Position numbers and translations under genes: made by a program. Under the pieces are notes generated by a model. It did not search any database. It was given only the letters and a program-made list of their open reading frames with translations, and was not told the DNA's origin. From assembly GCF_038502225.1 (NCBI RefSeq), contig NC_091322.1, positions 1,137,281 through 1,201,280 of the forward strand: DNA of 64,000 nucleotides, given 5' to 3'. Shown piece after piece: positions 23,301 through 35,664 of this stretch. Numbering within the stretch: the stretch's first letter is position 1; each line of letters begins with the position of its first letter. The DNA is from Cherax quadricarinatus (lineage: Eukaryota > Arthropoda > Malacostraca > Decapoda > Parastacidae).

Positions 23301-26300
23301 CCAGCAGCAGCAGTACAACAACAACACCAGCAGCAGTACAACAACAACACCAGCAGCAGTACAACAACAACACCAGCAGCAGTACAACAACAGCAGCAGT
23401 ACAACAAGAACAGCAGTACAACAACAACACCAGCAGCAGTACAACAACACCACCAGCAGCAGTACAACAACACCAGCAGCAGTACAACAACACCAGCAGC
23501 AGTACAACAACACCAGCAGCAGTACAACAACACCAGCAGCAGTACAACAACACCAGCAGCAGTACAACAACACCAGCAGCAGTACAACAACACCAGCAGC
23601 AGTACAACAACACCAGCAGCAGCAGTACAACAACACCAGCAGCAGTACAACAACACCAGCAGCAGTACAACAACACCAGCAGCAGTACAACAACACCAGC
23701 AGCAGCAGTACAAAAACACCAGCGCAACAACACCAGCACAACAACACCAGCACAACAACACCAGCAGCAGTACAACAACACCAGCAGCAGTACAAAAAAC
23801 ACCAGCAGCAGCAGTACAACAACACCAGCAGCAGTACAACAACACCAGCAGCAGTACAACAACACCAGCAGCAGCACCAGCACAACAACACCAGCAGCAG
23901 CAGTACAACAACACCAGCAGCAGTACAACAACACCAGCAACAGTGCAACAACACCAGCAGCAGTGCAACAACAACACCAGCAGCAGTACAACAACAACAC
24001 CAGCAGCAGTACAACAACAACAGCAGTACAGCAACAGCAGCAGTACAACAACACTAGCAGCAGTACAACAACACCAGCAGCAGTACAACAACAACACTAG
24101 CAGCAGTACAACAACACCAGCAGCAGTGCAACAACACCAGCAGTACAACAACAACACCAGCAGCAGTACAACAACACCAGCAGCACCAGCACAACAACAC
24201 CAGCAGCAGTACAACAACACCAGCAGCACCAGCACAACAACACCAGCAGCAGTACAACAACAACAACAGCAGCACCAGCACAACAACACCAGCAGCAGTA
24301 CAACAACAACAGCAGCAGTACAACAACACCAGCAGCAGTACAACAACACCAGCATCAGAACAACAGCAGCAGTACAACAACACCAGCATCAGAACAACAG
24401 CAGCAGTACAACAACACCAGCAGCAGTACAACAACACCAGCAGCAGTACAACAACACCAGCAGCAGTACAACAACACCAGCAGCAGTACAACAACACCAG
24501 CAGCAGTACAACAACACCAGCAGCAGTACAACAACACCAGCAGCAGTACAACAACAACAGCATCAGAACAACAGCAGCAGTACAACAACACCAGCATCAG
24601 AACAACAGCAGCAGTACAACAACACCAGCAGCAGTACAACAACACCAGCATCAGAACAACAGCAGCAGTACAACAACAACAGCAGCAGTACAACAACAAC
24701 AGCAGCAGTACAACAACACCAGCATCAGAACAACAGCAGCAGTACAACAACAACAGCAGCAGTACAACAACACCAGCATCAGAACAACAGCAGCAGCACA
24801 ACAACAACACCAGCAGCAGTACAACAACACCAGCAGCAGTACAACAACACCAGCAGCAGTACAACAACACCAGCAGCAGTACAACAACACCAGCAGCAGC
24901 AGTACAACAACACCAGCAGCAGTACAACAACACCAGCAGCAGTACAACAACACCAGCAGCAGCAGTACAACAACACCAGCAGCAGCACAACAACACCAGC
25001 AGCAGTACAACAACACCAGCAGCACCAGCACAACAACACCAGCAGCAGCACCAGCACAACAACACCAGCAGCAGTACAACAACACCAGCAGCAGTACAAC
25101 AACAACACCAGCAGCAGTACAACAACACCAGCAGCAGTACAACAACACCAGCAGCAGTACAACAACACCAGCAGCAGTACAACAACACCAGCAGCAGTAC
25201 AACAACACCAGCAGCAGTACAACAACACCAGCAGCAGTACAACAACACCAGCATCAGAACAACAGCAGCAGTACAACAACACCAGCATCAGAACAACAGC
25301 AGCAGTACAACAACAACAGCAGCAGTACAACAACACCAGCAGCAGTACAACAACACCAGCATCAGAACAACAGCAGCAGTACAACAACACCAGCAGCAGT
25401 ACAACAACACCAGCAGCAGTACAACAACAACAGCAGCAGTACAACAACACCAGCAGCAGTACAACAACACCAGCAGCAGTACAACAACACCAGCAGTACA
25501 ACAACAACACCAGCAGCAGTACAACAACACCAGCAGCAGCAGTACAACAACACCAGCAGCAGTACAACAACACCAGCAGCAGTACAACAACACCAGCAGC
25601 AGTACAACAACACCAGCAGCAGTACAACAACACCAGCAGCAGTACAACAACACCAGCAGCAGTACAACAACACCAGCAGCAGTACAACAACAACACCAGC
25701 AGCACCAGCACAACAACACCAGCAGCAGTACAACAACAACACCAGCAGCACCAGCACAACAACACCAGCAGCAGTACAACAACAACACCAGCAGCAGTAC
25801 AACAACACCAGCAGCAGTACAACAACACCAGCAGCAGTACAACAACACCAGCAGCAGCAGTACAACAACACCAGCAGCAGTACAACAACAACACCAGCAG
25901 CAGTACAACAACACCAGCATCAGAACAACAGCAGCAGTACAACAACAACAGCAGCAGTACAACAACAACAGCAGCAGTACAACAACACACAGCAGCAGTA
26001 CAACAACAACACAGCAGTAGCAGCAGTACAACAACACCAGCAGCAGTACAACAACACTAGCAGCAGTACAACAACACCAGCAGCAGTACAACAACAACAC
26101 CAGCAGCAGTACAACAACAACACCAGCAGCAGTACAACAACACCAGCAGTACAATAACAACACCATCAGCAGTACAACAACACCAGCAGCAGTGCAACAA
26201 CACCAGCAGCAGTACAACAACACCAGCAGCAGTACAACAACACAGCAGCAGTACAACAACACCAGCAGCAGTACAACAACACCAGCAGCAGTACAACAAC

Positions 26301-29118
26301 ACCAGCAGCAGTACAACAACACCAGCAGCAGTACAACAACACCAGCAGCAGCACAGCAACAACACCAGCAGCAGTACAGCAACAACACCAGCAGCAGCAG
26401 TGCAACAACACCAGCAGCAGTGCAACAACACCAGCAGTACAACAACAACACCAGCAGCAGTACAACAACAACACCAGCAGCAGTACAACAAGAACACCAG
26501 CAGCAGTACAACAACACCAGCAGTACAACAACAACAGCAGCAGTACAACAACAACAGCAGCAACACCAGTACAACAACAACACAGTACAGCAGCAGTACA
26601 ACAACAACACAGCAGCAGTACAACAACACCAGCAGCAGTACAACAACAACACAGCAGCAGTACAACAACACACAGCAGCAGTACAACAACACCAGCACAG
26701 TACACAACAACACAGAACAGCAGCAGTACAACAACACCAGCAGCAGCAGTACAACAACACCAGCAGCAGTACAACAACACCAGCAGCAGTACAACAACAC
26801 CAGCAGCAGTACAACAACACCAGCAGCAGTACAACAACACCAGCAGCAGTACAACAACACCAGCAGCAGTACAACAACAACACCAGCAGCAGTACAACAA
26901 CAACACCAGCAGCACCAGCACAACAACACCAGCAGCAGTACAACAACACCAGCAGCAGCACCAGCACAACAACACCAGCAGCAGTACAACAACACCAGCA
27001 GCAGCACCAGCACAACAACACCAGCAGCAGTACAACAACACCAGCAGCAGTACAACAACACCAGCAGCAGTACAACAACACCAGCATCAGAACAACAGCA
27101 GCAGTACAACAACACCAGCAGCAGTACAACAACACCAGCAGCAGTACAACAACACCAGCAGCAGCAGTACAACAACACCAGCGGCAGTACAACAACACCA
27201 GCATCAGAACAACAGCAGCAGTACAACAACACCAGCAGCAGTACAACAACACCAGCAGCAGTACAACAACAGCAGCAGTACAACAACACCAGCAGCAGTA
27301 CAACAACAACAGCAGCAGTACAACAACACCAGCATCAGAACAACAGCAGCAGTACAACAACAACACCAGCATCAGAACAACAGCAGCAGTACAACAACAC
27401 CAGCATCAGAACAACAGCAGCAGTACAACAACACCAGCAGCAGAACAACAGCAGCAGCACAACAACAACACCAGCAGCAGTACAACAACACCAGCAGCAG
27501 TACAACAACAACACCAGCAGCAGTACAACAACACCAGCAGCAGTACAACAACAGCAGCAGTACAACAACACAAGTACAACACACAGCAGCAGTACAACAA
27601 CACCAGCAGCAGTACAACCACACCAGCAGCAGTACAACAACACCAGCAGCAGTACAACAACACCAGCAGCAGTACAACAACACCAGCAGCAGTACAACAA
27701 CACCAGCAGCAGTACAACAACACACAGCAGCAGTACAACAACACACCAGCAGCAGTAGCAACAACAGCAGCACCAGCACAACAACACCAGCAGCAGTACA
27801 ACAACAACGACAGCAGCACCAGCACAACAACACCAGCAGCAGTACAACAACAACGACAGCAGCACCAGCACAACAACACCAGCAGCAGTACAACAACAAC
27901 GACAGCAGCAGTACAACAACAAGCAGCAGTACAACAACAGCAGCAGTACAACAACAACAGCAGCAGTACAACAACACAGCAGCAGTACAACAACACAGCA
28001 GTACAACAACAACAGCAGCAGTACAACAACAACAACACCAGCAGCAGTACAACAACAACAGCAGCAGTACAACAACACCAGCAGCAGTACAACAACACCA
28101 GCAGCAGTACAACAACACCAGCAGCAGTACAACAACACCAGCAGCAGTACAACAACAACACCAGCAGCAGTACAACAACACCAGCAGCAGTACAACAACA
28201 ACACCAGCAGCAGTACAACAACACCAGCAGCAGTACAACAACACCAGCAGCAGTACAACAACAACACTAGCAGCAGTACAACAACACCAGCAGCAGTACA
28301 ACAACACCAGCAGCAGTACAACAACAACACCAGCAGTAGTACAACAACACCAGCAGCAGTACAACAACAACACCAGCAGCAGTACAACAACACCAGCAGT
28401 ACAATAACAACACCATCAGCAGTACAACAACAGCAGCAGTACAACAACACCAGCAGCAGTACAACAACACCAGCAGCAGTACAACAACACCAGCAGCAGT
28501 ACAACAACAACACCAGCAGCAGTACAACAACAACACCAGCAGTACAACAACAACACCAGCAGCAGTACAACAACACCAGCAGCAGTACAACAACAACACC
28601 AGCAGCAGTACAACAACACCAGCAGCAGTACAACAACAACACCAGCAGCAGTACAACAACACCAGCAGCAGTACAACAACAACACCAGCAGCAGTACAAC
28701 AACAACACCAGCAGCAGTACAACAACACCAGCAGTACAACAACAACACCAGCAGCAGTACAACAACAACACCAGCAGCAGTACAACAACAACACCAGCAG
28801 CAGTACAACAACACCAGCAGTACAACAACAACACCAGCAGCAGTACAACAGCACCAGCAGCAGTGCAACAACAACACCAGCAGCAGTGCAGCAACACCAG
28901 CAGCAGTACAACAACACCAGCAGCAGTACAACACCAGCAGCAGTGCAACAACAACAACACCAGCAGCAGTACAACAACAACACCAGCAGCAGTACAACAA
29001 CAGCACCAGCAGCAGTACAACAGCAACATCAGCAGCAGTACAACAACAGCACCAGCATCAGTACAACAGCAACACCAGCAGCAGTACAACAACAACACCA
29101 GCAGCAGTACAACAGCAA
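19024..29118. repeat. 20-bp satellite array, about 10.1 kb (about 500 units)
   Basis: Unit TACAACAACACCAGCAGCAG. Variants include an extra ACA, lost or gained CAG, CCAGCATCAGAACAACAGCA-type units, and AACGACAGCAGCACCAGC units in local clusters (21550-21740, 27790-27910). The top strand is A/C-rich with one T per unit. 20 is not a multiple of three, so three units encode one 20-residue peptide cycle (YNNTSSSTTTPAAVQQHQQQ), the same in every forward frame. The reverse frames read Leu/Cys/Val/Ala-rich text. Neither direction has stops, so open frames up to 1679 codons are inevitable and no start ATG, splice site or promoter supports a gene. Confidence 0.95.
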
Positions 29119-29189
29119 CAGTGGTCAGTCGTCACGTGAGGTTACAGACCCTGAGCTGCTTTGGGGATTAGTGTGGACGGTTACAAAGC

Positions 29190-30106
29190 ATGGCTTGCTT
29201 CTGCAGTGTTTTAAAAATTGAGGTTGGAGAATTGAAGGAGGAGGTCTTGCTTCTCCAGGAGATTAGGAGGCTGAAGGTCCACCTCAATGGGTCTGGGAGA
29301 GAGTGTGAGGTGGCTGGAGTTGTGGGGAATGAGGCTTCTAGCAGTGAGGTGCAGTCTGTCTCTCGCTGTGAGGAGGCTGTAGTTGGGGAGGTAGCAACGG
29401 CTACCAGCAGTGAGGTGCAGTCCAGCACCTGCTACAAGTGGCGAGTGGTTCACAGTAATGGGAGGTGCATCAGAGTAAGGAAAGTTAAGAGTGAAGATCT
29501 GAAGGTAGGAAATCGCTTCTTCAGGATGAATGTACTTCAGTGGCCAGTGAAGGTAAGGGTACTACTGCCCCTGCTAATGGAGGTAAGCGCATTCTTGTGG
29601 TTGGTGACTCTCAGGTAAGATATATTGACCGTGCTTTTTGTAATAGGAATAAGAAGATGAGAGATAGAGTGTGCTTCCCTGGAGCTGGTGTTGGGGACAT
29701 TGTCAACAGGCTGGATAATATCATGTCAGGTAATGGGAACAAGCCCATTATCTGCCTCAGTGCTGGTGGAAATGATATTGGGAAGGGTAGGAGAGAAGAG
29801 CTGCTAGATAAGTACAGGTCAGCTATAGATTTCATTAAGTCTAAGGGAGGGATCCCAATCATATGTAGCATCTTGCCTAGAAGGGGAGTAGGAAATGAAT
29901 GGTTGTCTATGGCAATTGGTGTAAATTGCTGGCTAGACGGATACTGCAAGGAACTTGCAATCCCATTCATTGACAACTGGAACAACTTTTATGGCAAACA
30001 TGATATGTATGCAAGGGATGGGGTACATCTCTCTGGGGCTGGGTTGGTAGCACTTGCAGACTCGATTGAGAAGGCCATTGGTGAAATGCCTATGATTTTA
30101 AACTGA
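29190..30106 (+). pseudogene. LINE ORF1: coiled coil plus SGNH/GDSL esterase domain
   Basis: The first part (from 29190) has a leucine/charged heptad-like stretch (VGELKEEVLLLQEIRRLKVH) typical of an ORF1 multimerisation segment. Near 29510-29525 the reading changes by one base and continues to the stop at 30104-30106. In this second part, numbering from 29540, the SGNH blocks are GDSQ at 22-25 (serine block), GGND at 76-79, and DGVH at 160-163 (Asp-His block), with the spacing of GDSL hydrolases. Esterase-type ORF1 proteins are known from the CR1/L2 group, where they are thought to bind lipids or RNA particles. The apparent start at 29540 is a GTG and not a real initiator. The catalytic residues are all present; the frameshift makes it a pseudogene unless it is a sequencing error. 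Confidence 0.8.
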
Positions 30107-33055
30107 TGGAAGATAGAGGTATGGGTGTGTGTGGGAAACAAGCAGGTTGCAACACTTGGGTTGGAAAGAGTAAATGTATAAAAGGCATTCAGCATGAAGT
30201 TATAAATAAAGACAATAGATCAGGTCAGCAAACAAAGGGGGACAGCAGAGGGCAGCAAAGGACTAGCTCCCTTAAGGTTTACTATACTAATAGCAGGAGT
30301 GTAAGAAATAAGATAGATGAGCTAAGATTAATTGCAAGTGCAGGAAACATAGATATTATTGCTATAACAGAGACCTGGCTCAATCTGAAAGATAGAGAGA
30401 TGCCCTCTGAATGTCACATACAAGGCTATAAATTATTCCACACTGACAGGGTCAACAGGAAAGGTGGTGGAGTAGCGATGTATGTCAGAGACAATTTAAA
30501 TTGTTGTGTTAGACAAGATATTAAATTAGAAGCGTCAGCCACTGAATCTGTTTGGTTACAGCTTCTCGAGGGCCGAGAAAAACTAATTTTGGGTGTGATT
30601 TACAGGGCCCCAAATCTTGATAGGGAGTGCAGTAAACTTCTATGGGACGAAATTCGTAAGGCATCTACATACGAAAATGTTGTGCTAATGGGAAATTTCA
30701 ACTATAGACAGATTGACTGGAGCAATTTGACAGGAAATTTAGAGTCAGGTGACTTTCTTGATGCGATCCAGGATTGTTTTTTAAAACAGTTTGTGACAGA
30801 GCCAACTAGGGGAAATAACCTCCTTGACTTGGTTCTTGCCAGTAGGGAAACACTAATTAATAATCTTGAGGTTAATGATGAGCTTGGGGAAAGTGATCAC
30901 AAATCACTCAGTTTTAATATATCATGGAATTCCCCTAATAATGGCAATCAAGTCTCCGTCCCTGACTTTCGCTTGGCTGATTTCATAGGACTGAAAAATT
31001 ACTTAGGTGGGCTGAACTGGAATGACCTGACTAAGGGTCAGGTAGGTGGTGATGGTTGCCGATATGATGCTTTCCAGGGCATAGTTCTAGCTGCTCAGTC
31101 AAATTATGTTCCAAATAGGGAAATCAGATCAAACAAAAATGATCCTAAATGGATGAACAATAGATTAAAATATCTGATTGGTCAAAAGAGAGGCATATAT
31201 AGGCAAATCAAAAGAGGAGAGAGGCAATTAAGAAATCGATATATTCAGTTAAAGAGAGAAATAAAAAAGGGAATTAGAAAAGCAAAAGAGATTATGAGGT
31301 TAAAGTTGCAAGAGAATCGAAGACTAACCCAAAAGGATTCTTTCAGGTATACAGAAGTAAGATCAGGGACAAGATAGGCCCACTCAAAAGTTCCTCGGGT
31401 CAGCTCACTGACAGTGATAAGGAAATGTGTAGAATTTTTAACACATACTTCCTCTCAGTTTTTACACAGGAGGATACCAGCGATATTCGAGTAATGATAA
31501 ATTATGTAGAACAGGACGATAATAAACTGTGCACTATTAGGGTCACAAGTGACATGGTCCTTAGGCAAATAGATAAATTAAAACCTAACAAATCCCCAGG
31601 CCCTGATGAACTGTATGCAAGGGTTTTAAAGGAATGTAAAGAGGAGCTTAGCACACCTTTGGCTAATCTTTTCAACATATCACTACAAACTGGCATGGTG
31701 CCAGATAAGTGGAAAATGGCAAATGTGATACCTATTTTCAAAACAGGTGACAGGTCCTTAGCTTCGAACTATAGACCAATAAGCCTAACCTCCATAGTGG
31801 GAAAATTTATGGAATCAATAATTGCCGAGGCAGTTCGTAGCCACCTTGAAAAGCATAAATTAATCAACGAATCTCAGCATGGTTTTACAAAGGGGCGTTC
31901 CTGCCTTACGAATTTATTAACTTAACTTTTTTCACTAAGGTATTTGAGGAGGTAGATCATGGTAATGAATATGATATTGTGTATATGGACTTCAGTAAGG
32001 CTTTTGACAGGGTCCCACATCAGAGACTATTGAGGAAAATTAAAGCACATGGAATAGGAGGAGAAATTTTTTCCTGGATAGAGGCATGGTTGACAAATAG
32101 GCAGCAGAGAGTTTGCATAAATGGGGAGAAATCAGAGTGGGGAAGCGTCACGAGCGGTGTTCCTCAGGGGTCAGTGTTGGGCCCCCTGCTGTTCACAATC
32201 TACATAAACGACATAGATGAGGGCATAAAGAGCGACATCGGCAAGTTTGCCGATGACACCAAAATAGGCCGTCGAATTCATTCTGACGAGGACATTCGAG
32301 CACTCCAGGAAGATTTGAATAGACTGATGCAGTGGTCGGAGAAGTGGCAGATGCAGCTTAATATAGACAAATGCAAAGTTCTAAATGTTGGACAGGACAA
32401 TAACCATGCCACATATAAACTAAATAATGTAGATCTTAATATTACGGATTGCGAAAAAGATTTAGGAGTTCTGGTTAGCAGTAATCTGAAACCAAGACAA
32501 CAGTGCATAAGTGTTCGCAATAAAGCTAATGGAATCCTTGGCTTCATATCAAGAAGCATAAATAATAGGAGTCCTCAGGTTGTTCTTCAACTCTATACAT
32601 CCTTGGTTAGGCCTCATTTAGATTATGCTGCACAGTTTTGGTCACCGTATTACAGAATGGATATAAATTCTCTGGAAAATGTACAAAGGAGGATGACAAA
32701 GTGGATCCCATGTATCAGAAACCTTCCCTATGAGGATAGACTAAGGGCCCTGAAACTGCACTCTCTAGAAAGACGTAGAATTAGGGGGGATATGATTGAG
32801 GTGTATAAATGGAAGACAGGAATAAATAAAGGAGATGTAAATAGTGTGCTGAAAATATCTAGCCTAGACAGGACTCGCAGCAATGGTTTTAAGTTGGAAA
32901 AATTCAGATTCAGGAAGGATATAGGAAAGTACTGGTTTGGTAATAGAGTTGTGGATGAGTGGAACAAACTCCCAAGTACCGTTATAGAGGCCAGAACGTT
33001 GTGTAGCTTTAAAAATAGGTTGGATAAATACATGAGTAGATGTGGGTGGGTGTGA
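30106..33055 (+). pseudogene. LINE ORF2: AP-type endonuclease and reverse transcriptase, broken
   Basis: Starts at ATG 30106, which overlaps the ORF1 stop (TGATG). Endonuclease: TETW (residues 88-91), YRAPN (166-170), GNFN (196-199; the family has GDFN, so the catalytic Asp is Asn, codon AAT at 30694-30696), SDH (263-265). RT: NYRPISLTSIVGKFMESII, YMDFSKAFDRV (motif A, 31981), SGVPQGSVLGPLLFTIYIND (motif B), FADD (motif C, 32246-32257), and C-terminal WNKLPSTVIEARTLCSFKNR. Two frame breaks: loss of one A in an A run at about 31284-31287, and a 5-bp tandem duplication TTAAC at 31917-31921/31922-31926. Role if intact: nick the target and reverse transcribe the element RNA in the nucleus. Confidence 0.88.
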
Positions 33056-33808
33056 GTTAGACCTGATAGCTTGTGCTACCAGGTCGGTTGCCGTGTTCCT
33101 CCCTTAAGTCAGTGTGACCTGACCTGACTAGGTTGGGTGTATAAATGGAAGACAGGAATAAATAAAGGGGGTGTAAATAGTGTGCTGAAAATATCTAGCC
33201 TAGACAGGACTCGCAGCAATGGTTTTAAGTTGGAAAAATTCGGATTCAGGAAGGATATAGGAAAGTACTGGTTTGGTAATAGAGTTGTGGATGAGTGGAA
33301 CAAACTCCCAAGTACCGTTATAGAGGCCAGAACGTTGTGTAGCTTTAAAAATAGGTTGGATAAATACATGAGTAGATGTGGGTGGGTGTGAGTTAGACCT
33401 GATAGCTTGTGCTACCAGGTCGGTTGCCGTGTTCCTCCCTTAAGTCAGTGTGACCTGACCTGACTAGGTTGGGTGTATAAATGGAAGACAGGAATAAATA
33501 AAGGGGATGTAAATAGTGTGCTGAAAATATCTAGCCTAGACAGGACTCGCAGCAATGGTTTTAAGTTGGAAAAATTCGGATTCAGGAAGGATATAGGAAA
33601 GTACTGGTTTGGTAATAGAGTTGTGGATGAGTGGAACAAACTCCCAAGTACCGTTATAGAGGCCAGAACGTTGTGTAGCTTTAAAAATAGGTTGGATAAA
33701 TACATGAGTAGATGTGGGTGGGTGTGAGTTAGACCTGATAGCTTGTGCTACCAGGTCGGGTGCCGTGTTCCTCCCTTAAGTCAATGTGACCTGACCTGAC
33801 TAGGTTGG
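32801..33808 (+). repeat. 336-bp tandem triplication of the LINE 3' end
   Basis: GTGTATAAATGGAAGACAGG occurs at 32801, 33137 and 33473, exactly 336 bp apart. Each unit carries the last 85 or so codons of ORF2 and the proximal 3' UTR through CTGACCTGACTAGGTTGGGT. Copies differ by a few bases (for example TTCAGATTCAGG in the first, TTCGGATTCAGG in the others; GGAGATG, GGGGGTG and GGGGATG). Only the third copy continues into the real 3' terminus. The junction uses the short homology GGTG. Confidence 0.95.
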
Positions 33809-33881
33809 GTGCATTGGCTTTAGCCGGTAGGAGACTTGGACCTGCCTCGCATGGGCCAGTGGGCCTTCTGCAGTGTTCCTT

Positions 33882-33906
33882 CGTTCTTATGTTCTTATGT
33901 TCTTAA
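33882..33906 (+). repeat. octamer tail of the LINE
   Basis: Three repeats of about GTTCTTAT close the element, instead of poly(A), before satellite resumes. Confidence 0.85.
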
Positions 33907-34235
33907 CACCAGCAGCAGTACAACAACAGCACCAGCAGCAGTACAACAACACCAGAAGCAGTACAACAACACCAACAGCAGTACAACAACACCAGCAGCA
34001 GTGCAACAACAACACCAGCAGCAGTACAAGAACACCAACAGCACCAGCACAACAACACCAGCAGCAGTACAACAACAACACCAGCAGCAGTACAGCAACA
34101 ACACCAACAGCACCAGCAAAACAACACCAGCAGCAGTACAACAACAACACCTGCAGCAATACAACAACACCAGCAGCACCAGCACAGCAACACCAGCAGC
34201 AGTACAACAACATCACCAGCAACAACATCAACACT
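33905..34235. repeat. 20-bp satellite, right part
   Basis: Same unit as 19024-29118 (ACACCAGCAGCAGTACAACA), more degenerate, with AACAGCACCAGC variants. With the LINE removed it joins the left part in register. Confidence 0.92.
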
Positions 34236-34815
34236 TTGCCGTCACTATACAGCAGTAGTAACAGCATCCACAGCATCAGATGCCGCCAGCCCAACCGCAG
34301 AGGGCTGCGGCACTCCGCACCTTCCGCAACACCACCACTACCACCACCACAACGCCCCTGCTGTTTCTCAGTTCACTCTCCTCAGTTCCCTCTCACCTTC
34401 TGAGCTCCCCACAGCTATCCTATCCAATACTTCCCTCCACTTTCGCATCTTTCCTACCATTATCCAAGCTCACTTCTTCCCTTCCAGCCTTCCCCCAGCC
34501 CCACACCAATAACTATCACCACAAAGTCCTATTCTGATTTAAAAAAAAAGTTTTTAGAAAATGTAGTTCTCTGCATACCATATCAAAATTTTGGCAAAAT
34601 AATGTTCTTGTCAGCTGGATTGAGTATGATGGATCCATCACGTAGTCTTTAACCGCACCATCCACTCAGCACACCTTTGAACTGCTTGTGTGAGTTTCTC
34701 AAGGAATATATTTGGCAGATACCACCAGCTAACACTATAACACTCCAGGGTAAGAGAATATATGATGACACGAGGTCGCACAGGATGTGCCGACCAACAC
34801 CTGGAATCATTACAT
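34236..34815. other. C/T-rich unique flank of the satellite
   Basis: Pyrimidine-rich sequence with CCACCACTACC runs. No gene recognised. Confidence 0.45.
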
Positions 34816-34821
34816 GTGTTG

Positions 34822-35375
34822 CTTATTACTAGTGGTGTACATGTGTTACCAGCCACTAGTGGTATACATGTGGTATCAGCCACTAGAGGTGTACATGTGT
34901 TATCAGCCACTAGTGGTGTACATGTGTTATCAGCCACTAGTGGTCTACATGTGTTATCAACCACTAGAGGTGTACATGTGTTATCAGCCACTAGTGGTGT
35001 ACATGTGTTATCAGCCACTAGAAGTGTACATGTGTTATCAGCCACTAGAAGTGTACATGTGTTATCAGCCACTAGAGGTGTACATATGTTATTACCCACT
35101 AGAGGTGTACATGTGTTACCGGCCACTAGAGGTGTAAATGTGTTACCAACCACTAAGGTATACATGTGCTACCAGCTACTAGAGGTGTATATGTGCTACC
35201 AGCCACTAAAGGTGTTACCAATCGCTAGAGGTGATCATGTCTTAGTAGCCACTAGAAGTGCACCTGCGTTAGTGGCCACTAGAAGTGCACATGCGTTAGT
35301 GGCCACTAGAGGAAGTCATGTGCTAGGAGCCACTAAAAGTGCACATGTGTTAAGGGCCACCAGAGATGCACAAGT
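34822..35375. repeat. 27-bp minisatellite, about 20 copies
   Basis: The unit contains GCCACTAGAGGTGTACATGT plus GTTATCA. Because 27 is a multiple of three, a 213-codon frame (34762-35403, plus) reads a nine-residue repeat SATRGVHVL. Composition and the lack of context make a gene unlikely. The right end is degenerate. Confidence 0.92.
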
Positions 35376-35664
35376 TGAGGTTGCTGAGAATAAGCAGCTG
35401 TAGCTCTGTATAAAGACTGTTATAGTTGTACTCTGGTGTACACAACGTTGCATTTTCATATCTTTTACCGCTTTGTTGCTGAAAAATGAGATGGGAAAAG
35501 AAGTTTAGTGTTTATTAATGTATTCTCTCCGACAGTATTTCCTTGAGGCGAATACAAAATATCTAAAATATCAGACAATTCACTGAACTGATATATTATT
35601 TTGTTCTACGCTGAGTCGTATAAATGTGGGAAACCCTACGAGTCAATTTATTTTTGTGAATATT
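35376..35664. other. non-coding interval
   Basis: Nothing recognised. Confidence 0.4.

Larger units (their letters stand above)
29119..33906 (+). mobile_element. CR1-like non-LTR retrotransposon, nearly full length, inserted in the satellite
   Basis: Left edge: satellite ends ...CAGCAACA and unique sequence begins GTGGTCAGTCGTCACGTGAG. Right edge: an octamer-type tail GTTCTTATGTTCTTATGTTC then AACACCAGCAGCAG, satellite again. There is an ORF1 with SGNH esterase, an ORF2 with endonuclease and RT, a 3' UTR, and no poly(A). An octamer tail with little or no target duplication (at most AACA here) is characteristic of the CR1 group. It is about 4.8 kb, including two extra 336-bp copies of the 3' end. 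The closest complete LINE in the window. Confidence 0.88.

Noticed and set aside
19018..24057. 1679-codon Gln/Thr/Ser-rich open frame (and sister frames up to 961 codons)
   Set aside because: Product of a stop-free 20-bp unit; starts at a GTG in SINE sequence, every forward frame reads the same cycle, no promoter or splice context.
34762..35403. 213-codon frame with nine-residue repeats
   Set aside because: Coincides with the 27-bp minisatellite, whose length preserves frame by chance; flanks are not coding-like.
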